Of a stretch of DNA of 64,000 nucleotides, positions 13,917 through 24,900 are shown piece after piece. The notes under the pieces are model-generated. The model was not told the DNA's origin, did not search any database, and was given only the letters and a program-made list of their open reading frames with translations. Positions within the stretch are counted from its first letter, which is position 1, and each line of letters opens with the position of its first letter. A program made the position numbers and the translations under genes. The stretch spans positions 124,001 through 188,000 of the forward strand of contig CDMY01000520.1 in NCBI GenBank assembly GCA_001179505.1. The letters are read 5' to 3'. This DNA comes from Vitrella brassicaformis (taxonomy: Eukaryota > Sar > Vitrellaceae).

Positions 13917-14153
13917 GAGTGCATACGACACGGAGCGGAGCCCCCCATCGAGTCGATCAGACAGATGTGTGACGGATGCTTGGCTTGGCTTGGGGCGGGT
14001 CTCTTTTGCAGCTTTAGATGGGGACGGTACAGAGGTCGCGTCGCGGCCAGCTGGTACGGTGCGTACGGGTATTTGTGACCCTTTGGATGGGGTTTTGTGC
14101 ACAGGTATGTCGGGCGCGCGGTCTCTCTCCCTCTCTCTCTCTGACGATGTCTG

Positions 14154-14179
14154 TCGGTCGGTCGGTCGGTCGGTCGGTG
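14154..14179. repeat. GGTC tetranucleotide array
   Basis: Six copies of TCGG. Related GGTC/TTGG runs recur nearby at 14259-14320. Confidence 0.85.
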
Positions 14180-15594
14180 TGGTCGATGGGGCTGGCTGGG
14201 GGCCACGCGTGTAGATACCTCCTTCCGTGGACATATTTACGTCGTCATCACTACTCGGTCGGTCGGTTGGTTGGTCGCTCTCTCTCGCTCGTCGAGGTTT
14301 TGGCAACGTCGGCTGGTCGGTCGGGACGTGTGTGTGTGTATGTGTATGTGCGTGTGGGATGGATGCGTGTGCTCTTCTGCTAAATGGCGTGTCCGTGTTG
14401 CATCTCCGTCTTCGTTGATCGCTCCCAGACCGACCGACAGACTGCTCTCGCGTCTTTTTCGGCCACAACACTCACTACTCACTCACACAGACACGACACC
14501 ACACACGCTGCCCGCGTCATTCATTCATTCGGTCAGTCAGTCAGTCAGGTCGTTTCAAGCAGCAGGAAAAGGGAAGGGAAGGTCACACGCATGGGGCAGG
14601 TGATCCATCCAGTCTCGCCACGCAGTGCGGTGCAGTGCTCGCTGGCTGGCTGGTTGTTTTTGCAGGACTGACAGGATCGCTCACTCACTCACTCACTCAC
14701 ACACGTGCACTGCACAGGTTTAAAGGCATGCCGTCGGTTGGTCGGTCATTTCTGCGCGCAGTACAGGAGATGCGCCCGATGCGATGCGATGTCTACCGGT
14801 CGTTTTTCTTTCCTTTTGCACTCACTGGTGCTGTGTATGTGTGGGTGTGGGTGGGTGTGTGGGTGTGGATGGGTACTAGCCTGCTACAGCCATAGCCATG
14901 CGCGTGACTTGACTTGACTGGCTGGCTGGCTGGCTGGCTGGCTGACCGGCCTCTGCTTATTTGTTTCTCTCTCTCGGCACATCACCGGACTCGTCATTCA
15001 TTTGCACTGACTGACTGCCACAGCTGTACATGACATCACACCACACCACACCACACCACACACACAGCGAGCTGTTCTGCCCACATCCCTGTCTCTGTCT
15101 GTCTCCCTGTCTGTCTGTCTGGCGGCAATGCATTGCAATGCATGACATCACACTCACGACATCCATCCATCCCTCACACACTCGAGAGACCCGCTCCGTT
15201 TTTCCCGTCGTCAGTCAGTCAGCTAGCTGTGCATGATAGTGCTGATGCATGCCATGGCCATGGATGGATGGATGGATCAGATCGGACCAGAGGTGACATA
15301 ACTGACGCCTCTGGCCGGATCGATCCCATACACAGTCAGTGGCTCACTGACTCACTCACTGCCTTCCGGAAGGCAGTCTGTTTTTCATGTGTTTGTGTGT
15401 GGGTGTGGGTGTGGGGGGTGTGTGGGATGGGTGCTTTCCGAGCCTGTCTGTGGCGACACACACACGCTTACACACATACGCACCATCTCATCTCATCTCC
15501 ACTCACTCGGTGCATCCCTGCCTGCATGCTTACCTGTTTCACACACATGGATGGATGGATGGATGGATGGACGCGATTTGTTCAAGCCGCGGTG

Positions 15595-15649
15595 ACGCGA
15601 TGCGATGGGATGCGATGCGATGCGATGGGATGCGATGCGATGCGATGCA
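15595..15649. repeat. GATGC/GATGG pentanucleotide array
   Basis: A 55-bp array of GCGAT pentamers with a periodic GGGAT variant every third to fourth unit, giving a higher-order pattern. It is followed by a pyrimidine-rich tract. Confidence 0.8.
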
Positions 15650-17993
15650 AGGAGCTCTCCTTGTTCCCTGCCCCCTCCCTCCCTCCATCGGTGCCTGTGC
15701 GTGTGTGTGTGTGCGTGTTGCATGCCGTCGTGTGGTGTCGTGTGTTTAAGGGGCTAGTGTTTGCTGCTTGGCTGGCTGGTTGCTTGGCTGGTTGGTGGCC
15801 CACTTTCTTCACCAACGGACAGGATATAGGCTGCTAGGACCTCCCTGACTACTTACACACAACGAACGGGCCGCCCGGCTCCATGCAAGCAGGCAGGCAT
15901 AAATACGCGGGTGGTATTTATGGAACATAGATACGAGCTGGCCTTATACACGTACACACACTCCATCGGGCTAGGGAGGGGAGGGGAGGAATGGCAAGGC
16001 AGGTGTCTGTATGCCTACACGACCGATCTGGCTTTGCGGGTTTCCTTACAGGGCACTGGGGTGGGTTGGTTGGAGGGGGAGGGCGTTGGCAGTCTGCCTG
16101 TCTGTCTGTGTCTCTGGATGTCTTAATGTCTGCCTGCGCTCTCTCTCCCTGCTGTTCCCTCATCACCTGTGTGTACACAAGCTCTCTCCTCCGATCGCTC
16201 CTCTCTCTCTCTCTCTGCCAAGCCATTGCTTTACCGCTCATACAGGCAGACATTCATGTGTGTGTGTGTGCGTGTGTGTACTTATTTATTCATGCCTGCG
16301 TGTGTGCGTGTCAGGGGGGTGCGGGGGAAGGTAAGGCCACTAACTGGTCGTCAAGAAACCGAGTTTATAACGAAACGGCGGCACAGACAGGATGGGGCGG
16401 GAGGAGAGAGGAAGGGTGGGAAGGGGGGGCATGCACCATGCAGGCGGGCATCAGCCCATCACACCTGGGTGTGCGTGTAGGTGTGTGTGTGTGTGTGTGT
16501 GCATGGGACGTACCAGGTGGGGTGTACCGCCAAGTATTGGGGGTCTTTTCTACGTGTCGTCGCGTCTCCCACCGAACCATCCGACCAACGAAACAAACAA
16601 ACAAGCCGTTTTAACGTAACTTTCTCGTCTACCCTCTCGGTGTGTGTGTGTGTCCTCGTGAATGGATGTGGTGCGTGTGTGTCCACGGGGCGGGGAAACA
16701 AGTGCGAGGGGAGACGGATGGCATGGATGGATGGATAAATGGATGGATGGACGCGTGCAGCGTGGGACCGTTCGCCTTTCCCCCTCTCCCCCCAAACACC
16801 CCGTCACTTGAGTCACTTAGCCTGCCTCCGTGTCTGTCTGTGTGCTGTGCATTTGTCGACCGTCTGTCTCACACACATGAGGGTGACAGGGAGGGAGGGA
16901 GAGAGGGAGTGGGAAAGAAACAAAGAAAGGAAGAAACCCACCGCCCGCCCTTCGCTTGCGTAGTGTCTGTGCAGCGTTCGTGCGTGTGCGTGCGATTTTC
17001 TCTTTTGCGGTGATCTGATCTGATCGTTTTCGGCCCCCCGAGCCAATGGAACGCGAAAACGTCGGATGTTGTGCTCGTGTGTGTGTCTGTGTCGTCTGGG
17101 TCATGTGTGTGTCATGTGAGTGTTTGATTTCCATCATGGGATGGATGGATGGATGGATGCCACGCTCGCCTTCCCTTGCTGATCGATCGCCTTGTGTCTA
17201 GACCACCACAGCACAGCAGACACCTCCCTGTCTGTCTGTCGGCCTGCCTGGCTGGCTGTCTGTATCTTGCTCTTGTCGACCGCTGTGGGTGCCTGTGTGT
17301 GTGTGCGCTGCACATTTTTGTGACAAACGTCGGACAGTGAGTGCATCGCACCGCATGTGGTTGGTCCATGTGTGTACGCCGTAGCAATGCCGGCTGATAA
17401 CTGACACATACTCGCAGCCAGCTAGCTGTCCCTCAGTCCCCGCGCACCACTCCCACACCAAAAGCGACGCACATCTTGCGTTCCTTACACATCAGTCAAC
17501 ACACACACATAAAGCAGGCGGCCGGGCAAGCGCCCCCACCCCACCACCCACGCAGAGAGAGACAAATGCATCCCCTCAGATCATCTCAACCTCCCACCCT
17601 CCCTCTCTCCCTCGCTCCCTCCCTCCGTCTGTGCGTCTCAGCAACTCAGCCCCGGCGGGCTGGAAACACAACCAATCAGTCAATCTCGTACACAGTAACT
17701 GCGATCGATCAGAGCACGCACGCATCACGCGACAGATGCAGACGCAGTGAGAGTGAGAAATGAATGAATGCACCACTGATAAAAGACACCACTCACCCCT
17801 TCCCGGCCCCACATTACACAGACAGGCAGGCAGACAGACAGGCAGAGGAACTCTTCGGTCGGTGCGCGAGCCGCGACACTCCGTTCGGTCCTCACTGACA
17901 AGAGTACGTCCACTACAGGAGAAAAAGAGAAGCAAGAGCTACAGCGGTGGACAAAACCACCCGCCCCCTCCACCCCCCACCCAAGACCGGCCG

Positions 17994-18988
17994 TCATGCG
18001 GCCAGTCTTCGGATCTGTCCGTCAGCGGCATCGATATCGATATCGACAATACTCTGTTCCTGCAGCACCTGGGCTTCGCCCTCCATCCCGAGCTGCGAGC
18101 CGCTTCGCGACACAGACACACGCAGCAGCTGGGGGTGGCCATGGCCCTTGCTGTGCGCCCGGTGGTGGCCACACACGGAGGGGAGGGGAGAGGGGTCCAC
18201 CGTGTCCAGCGGGGTGCGGCAGATCGGACAGGTGAAGTGGCCCTGGGCCATCCACCCTTCAAGGCATTCCTGACACACGTACACAGAGTCCATGCCTTGT
18301 GCATGTGTTGTGTTGCATGTGTCGTGACACGGCCTCTGCTCGGCAGGCCGGTATAGCTTACCTTGTGGAATGTGTGGTTCTGGCACGACGGGGATGTGGG
18401 GGTGGCGCACACGTCGCCCTCCTGGTACGCCGACAGGCACACGCAACACACATTCTGGCTATCGGCCGAGGCGGTCGAGTCCTCCTCGTTGCTCATGGTG
18501 GCGGTAGCGAGGTTGCCCTCCTCTGCTCGTGGCGTCGGCTCCATCGGCTCGTACCTGAAGATCTGCACCAACCAGAAAGACAAACCACAGATTCGCAGCC
18601 CCCCATGTGGATTCTCTCCTCTCGTGCTCGCCTGGAGGTCGATGAACTTGACCTTCTCGTGCGCCGGTGGCTGGTGCGGCGGTCTCCCCCTTCCCCTGGG
18701 AGAGATTACCTCGAGAGGTGAGGTGCGTCTTTGGTGTTGGTGCCGTGTCCCATCGTCTTGCTCATGGTCGCGATCTCGCCACCGGCATGCATCGAGGACC
18801 ATTAGGACTAGGGAAGGGCCGAAGCGGAGGACAATCAGAACGAAGATCACCACGATCAGCGCCAACATCGACATCCCTGGCCTACTTCCTTCTCCCGATC
18901 TAAGCTCGCAGACGACAAGGGAAGATCTGGCAAGTGTGTGTGCACCTGATGGCACCATGTGATGGACATCATCGCCGGCGGCTCCCAT
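17994..18988 (-). CDS. membrane-anchored RING-H2 zinc-finger protein (putative E3 ubiquitin ligase)
   Basis: Likely E3 ubiquitin ligase that transfers ubiquitin at a membrane. A hydrophobic segment beginning SMLALIVVIFVLIVLRFG forms an N-terminal membrane span. A basic/acidic linker follows, then a RING-H2 domain: CCVCLSAYQEGD, an SCQNHTFHK block, and CLEGWMAQGHFTCPICR. This gives a C-x2-C ... C-x2-H-x2-H-x2-C ... C-x2-C order. One intron (about 18357-18279) lies within the RING, and splicing joins FHK to ECLEG in frame. A second intron in 18570-18720 is possible. The protein ends QIRRLAA at TGA 17994. Start codons at 18988 and at about 18877 (immediately before the membrane span) are both possible. 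The longer form would overlap the divergent LRR gene's coding start by 40 bp. Confidence 0.82.
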
Positions 18989-21900
18989 TAGGGAGGTTTT
19001 CCATCAGTCTCTTTATGGGAGTCCTGCCTGTTGTCGCTGCGGTGAGTGGTGGAGCTGATGGAGAATCGGCTGCTGTGGCCAAGAGGACAGCCGCCTCGGC
19101 TGTGAAGGATGAGCCTTGCCACTGCGAGTGTGTCTGCAATGGGACTCATGGGCCGTCATGGGGAGGGGAGAGTCCCGTGTCTGCCTGGATGGCAGCTGCT
19201 TTCATCGTTGGGCGGCTAGTGGAGCGGAGGGACTCATTCGCTGCAGTTCCTCCGGCGGCTTATCTGCCTCATCGTGAGGAGGCCGATGACGACACTCATG
19301 AGCTCTCTCTCTATCAATCGCACTCGCTGCCGCGTTATCAGCGCTCAGCATCAGCACCACCGGCAGCAGCAAGCCGCCAGCTGCAGGTCGCCGAACCAAC
19401 CGACGGGCTGACGAGAGATGTCGCTGATGGCGTATCGGCTGACGCATCTCTGTTGCACGAGTACAGCGACTGGTTCACAGTCTTGGATACTCCACCTGCC
19501 GTGTCGGCCAGTGCATCTCCGGAGCAGCGTGGCCATGCCATGTCAGCTGTGGTGAAGCTGCGGCTGCTGCAGAAGTATCTGCCGTTCGGTGAGGATCGCG
19601 TGATGCCCGGCACATCGATGCGTGTGCTCGTGGGATCGGATGCTGTCAATGTCACCGATGCCGCCGAGCCGGTGATTCATGAGGACTGCACTGTGTGTGA
19701 GGAGGATGCCAGGGGGCCGCTGAGGCAGTTCATCCGTTCACTGGATGTGGAGATGAGAGGCGTCAACATGGATCCCTTCTTCCGCGTGTGCGGTCTGCCC
19801 TTCATCGTGTGCGTTCGCTTCCGGACGGCTCGTGAAGCGTTGCCAACGACCGATGAGGTCGAGTCATGGGCCGGAGGGGGGGAAGGGATGGTCGACGGCT
19901 ACATCATGGTTCTGGACCCCGACCATGAAGCTCAGCTGATCTTCCCGGAGGGGGGCGTTCGGTTCCCTACATCTTTTTACGATCTCAGGGGGCTGCTGGG
20001 CGTGGTCTTGATGAACGCGCCGCTCGACGGCAGTCTTTCTGATAGGATCGGCGATATGGTGCAGTTAAGACTGCTGTATGTCGACCAGGTCAGCGGAGAG
20101 GACAGGGGCAGGGCACACACGACCTGAAGTTGTGTGTGCTCCCTGCCGTCTTTGTGTGACTTGTAACTGTTGACAGCTGGCTGTTATGTTGCAGAGTCAA
20201 CTGAGTGGCCCACTGCCTGACGCCATCGTCTCTTTGCCGGAACTACGCGGCCTCTATTTGGATGATACCCAGCTGAATGGCACTCTGCCACCATCCTTCC
20301 ACACGATGTTCGGCAAATCACTGGAGGCGCTCTCTCTCATCCGCAACCCATTGGGCTTCAACGTGCATTCCCTCTTCCACGGCCAAGGCGCCAACTCGTC
20401 TGCGCCCGCCCCTCCCCCTCAATGCACCACTTTGAGGATAGCGAGGCTGCTAGGTGAGAGCATCACGGGATCGCTTGAGGGTGCTTTCGATGGATGTGAG
20501 TCCCTGGAGCTGTTCCACATGAGGAATACGGCCATTATTGGCGGGCTGCCGGCTCTCGAGGGCCTGCCCAACCTCCACACATTTCGGCTGGAGAACAGTG
20601 AGAATGTCACGGGCACCATCCCAGCCGCCTGGGGGAACGTCACCTCTTTGCGAGACTTGAAAATGATCCAGAGCAGGGTACGTGAGGCGCTTTAGGCAGG
20701 CACATGCGTGCATTTGTCGGCTGAGTGTATCCGGCATCTATCGTGTGTCCATTTCTGGTGCGTGTCCGATGCAGGGTATTCGGGGTGCGATTCCCGACTC
20801 GATCAATAACCTCACAGACCTTCGAACCCTCTCCATATCCATCACAAGGTCAGCAAAGACATAGAGAGATTGCACGACCCCCATGCATCTGTTGCTGTGT
20901 TGGTGTGTTCTCAGAGTGAACAAGCTGCCTGCGACAATCGAAGGCCTCCAGCGTCTGTGGGATTTGGACCTCTCACGAAACCGCCTATCTGGCGTGATCC
21001 CTGCGTGGCTGTCAAATATGCGTGGGCTGAGGAGCATGCGGCTCGACAGCAACGACTTCGAGGACTTCGAAGGCGACTGGCGAATGCCACCCATGTATGT
21101 GAGAAAGAGGAGTCAACACTTCCACGTGACGAGAGTAGTTTACGATGTGGTTGTGGTGGTGCATGCTTGCAGGTTGGAGCGGCTGCATGTGTCCAAAAAC
21201 AGTCTGAGTCGCATACCCCCAAACTGGAGACGGCTGGAAACGAGTACGTCATTCACTCACTTCAGCACCGACTGGCTCTTGTGTGTGCAATTGACTGTTC
21301 TCTGGCCTCGTCCCTGCCTGCTGTCTGTCTTTGTGTGTATGTGCAGTCAAGACTCTATATTTGTCGGATAACCGCATCGGTGATCAGCTGACGTGGGGAA
21401 GGCACTCCCTCGGTCTGCGAGCCATTACAAGTAAGCAAGGAGGGAGGACGATCAATCAATCGCTCGCAAAGCAGCTCCAATCCATCGCTGTCTGGTGTCA
21501 TATGGCCGGACAGGTCCGAGCGCCCACATCGTCGCTGAGATCCTCGCCAACCCGCCCCCCTACTGGCCGAGCATCGAGACACTATCCATCAGCAGGAACG
21601 ACTTCAACATCTCCGTTGACGAGTTCCTCATGCCATGGTCGTTCCAAAGCAGCCTCGTCAGCCTCTTCAGCCTCGAAAACGGCCTACACGGCGCCCTCAC
21701 CCCATCTGGGGTGACCGTCGTCGACCTGCAACATGTCTTGAGCGAAGGACTCCTCGACAGACCCGCATTCCGGCGCTACAAGAGGTCATTCATGGCTGCC
21801 TATGGGCTGCAGGAGAACGCCACGAGCATGAGCATGGTGGATCCAGATGCGAGTGGTGAGCCTGTCGAGGTGGACGAATTCGTTGACGACGGGTCGGTGG

Positions 21901-24900
21901 TCGACGTGGAGAAGCTCGACTATTCCGTCACAGTTGCTGACCTGTACCCCGACATTAACCTGAGGGCGCTGAAGGGATTTGAGAAGCTCCAGTGGCTTGG
22001 GGTCAACTACAATGACATTGAGGAAATCCGCGATGGATGGTATGCACGTACCAAGACTCAGGCGGTCATGAGACACACAGTCAACTGTGCCTCTCTGTGT
22101 CGTGTGCTTCGTCAGGTACTCTCTCCCCAACAAGCTGCACCGATTGCACATCGCCGGCAACCGTCTCCGGAGGATAATCATGGACACCGAGCCCCTGGAA
22201 TATGTGTGGTATACTCGACACAACTGGAAGCTTCTGCAGCGGGCCAACCTGCAGAAAAACCCAGACCTGAGAATCAAAGACGTACGGCACGCACGGATAG
22301 CGAGCGGCATTCAGGGATTTCGTGTGCATCCAATGATGTATCTTCCTGTGCAGATCAATCCCCACGAGGGTCGACCGTGCTCGGAGATTTTCGAGGGCCT
22401 GTGGCAGGGCAACACTGAGGAACTCTACGCCGACTTCTATGGTCAGTGTGTGAGCATGTGACCGACGAAAGAGCAAGGGCCTCTGCATGTGACACACATA
22501 ACAACGGTCTTCTTGTCCCTCCTTCATTCCTTCAGGATACCGGCCACTGAACGGGACGGATGGCGTCGAGTGCACCAGGCTCTGCATCGAGAGCCAGATC
22601 TTGAAGGTGAGACCACAAAAGAGGGGTGGATGCCACTCCTTCAGGCCGTCCCGTGTACACCTGCCGTCTGTCTGTCTGCCTGTCTGTATGAGTCAGGTAG
22701 ATGAAACGGTCAACGAAGAGGTATTGTGTCGTTGCATACCCGGCTATGAAGGCCACGGTCGCACCTGCACCAAATGCCCGGATGGCACATACAGCAACAG
22801 AGAAGTTGGCACCGACACCTGTCAACCGTGCCCATCAGGCGAGGGTAAGCGGAGCTCTTCTTCACAGGGGACAGTTGACGCATCCGTGTATGAGCCTTGC
22901 ATTTGTGCTTGTCCAGTGGCCCTCGACGATGGGACGGCGTGTGTGTGCGATCTCGGATATGAGTATAAAAACAACGAGTGTGGGCAATGTGCGCCAGGTA
23001 CACATCCACACGTAATCAAAGAATGAGCGGCCTATCTAGCGCCTGAATTCGTGTGTCTATGCGTATTTCAGGGACGTTCAAGCCAGCGCCGGGGAACGAG
23101 CTGCCGTGCTTTTCATGCCCCGGCAAACAGTTCACTTCTCCGCCAGGCAGCCGATCCGAAGGAGACTGCTTCTGTGAAGCCCCGTACTCTCTGTAAGCCA
23201 CTCACTCACCCACCAAATCGGTTTCCGTGCTCATTCTGACCATCTCGTTACCTGTATGCCTGCCTGCCTGCCTGCCTGTTTGCAGCGATCGCCTCCGAAA
23301 GGAGTGTTTCCTCATGCCAACTGAGAGCCTGATGCCGATGCCATCCCCCAACAGCTCAACCCTCTGCGTCACGTCACATGGCAACGGCACCGATGATGTT
23401 TCCGCCAACAGCGCCAAGGACGAAGGCATACTGGTCGTCACCGACTACCAGCGTCCTAGACCCCCTCTCGTGAATCCTGGATGGTACGAGCTGGATGTGG
23501 ATTGTTTTGTCAACGTGCCCGTGCTGCCCGCCAAGTCGACAGAGGCGCTCTCCAGAGAGATCTGCAACCATCATGACGCCATCATCAAACTCGAGATGTG
23601 GCGTGCAGAAGCAGTCATCCCGGCTTTCAACCAAACTCTGCAACTCGGTCTTGTGCGCGGCATCCCCCTGTCGGCATACACATCGGAGCCTGAACTCAGT
23701 GCAGCAAATGTGAAGTCTGAGCGGCGTAGTGCGCCGCTTAGGGGGGCGGGCGGCGGTGAAGCTGTTGCAGAAGAGCTCGCTCTGCCGCCCGTGTGGGTGG
23801 ACCCTGAGACGAACGTCACCTACCGACGGCTGCCGTTGCCGATATCAACGTAAGTATGTGTGTGCCATACACATTCTGCGCCGACTGCTGGACGTCACTG
23901 TGGTTTGCTTAGGTATGATGCACACGTGACTTCGAGGCATGTGTTGGTGCGGTGTCCTGTTCCGGAGGCCTGCGAGGGTTCGGACTGGGACAACACAACA
24001 CAGACCGTCACAAAGCTCAACAAATGCAAGGCAAGACGAGACGGCGATATGGCGCGACGGACAGCTCACTTACTGGTGTGTTGTGTGTGTATCGTCATCG
24101 ATCAAGCAGGAGGGTCACACGGGTCCCATGTGCGGCAGCTGCGACAAGGGGTGGCGGAGTGTGGGGACACTGTCGGGTCTGTGCAGGATGTGCGGCAGCC
24201 ACGGGTGGAACATCACGGGAGCCATCGTCCTGTACGTGGTCGTCTTGATCGTCATATTCATTGCCACCACACTCTCGCAGAGGTGCGGTGACACAAACGG
24301 CCGACTGGTCTGCTGCATGGCTCCATTCGTCGGTTGTGTGTCCCTGCATAGGTCGAGTGTGCTGCCTCGTGCTCATGTCCACGCGATGCTCATTAAGATC
24401 GGTCAGCAGTGAAAAAGACTCAGAAAGCGAACGAGACTGTCACTCATGCGTGTGTCTGTCATTCACAGGTCTCAACCATCTCACAGTGGTCAGTGACTCA
24501 CTCAGTCGGACACAGAGCCAGCCAAGCGACGAATGAATCCACCTCGCTTGTCTGACTGTCGTGTCCGTCTGTCTGTCTATCTGTCTGTCTGTCTGTCTAC
24601 CTGTGAATGACGCAGGTGAGTGCCCTGACATTCTTTGGCCTCCAGTTCTCTCGCATGCTCCCGCCCGAGGCCACTGAGCTCATCAGATGGGCCTTTAGAT
24701 GGGACGGTAAGTGTATGCGCAGCACACTGAAGGCAAGCAGACTGGCTGCATCGTTTGCATGCCTTTTTGTGTGTTGGTGCAGGTGGAGTGCCGACGGCAG
24801 ACGTCACGTGGGAGTGTCTGTTGAAAGACAACGGGATGCGGGGCAGCGACGCTATGCTGGCCAGGAGAGCTGCGTGGATCGTGTTTCCCCTCGTATGGTC

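Larger units (their letters stand above)
7443..17993. other. 10.5 kb gene-poor, microsatellite-rich spacer
   Basis: No frame here shows a recognisable domain or a coherent chain of exons. Long open frames (for example at 9518-10282, 11436-12218 and 13447-14214) translate to CVCVC, SLSLS, LPACLPA and similar products of TG, TCTC and CTGC repeats, so they are repeat artefacts. The stretch is dominated by GGATGGAT, CTGTCTGT, TGTGTG, CTGGCTGG, CACTCACT and GAGAGA tracts mixed with unique sequence. It may include 3' UTRs of both flanking genes or a non-coding transcript. Confidence 0.7.

Noticed and set aside
8313-17100. Many open frames of 100-260 residues in the gene-poor spacer
   Set aside because: Their translations are products of TG, CTGT, CTGC and TCTC repeats ([22 protein letters not shown]), with no domain and no consistent exon structure.
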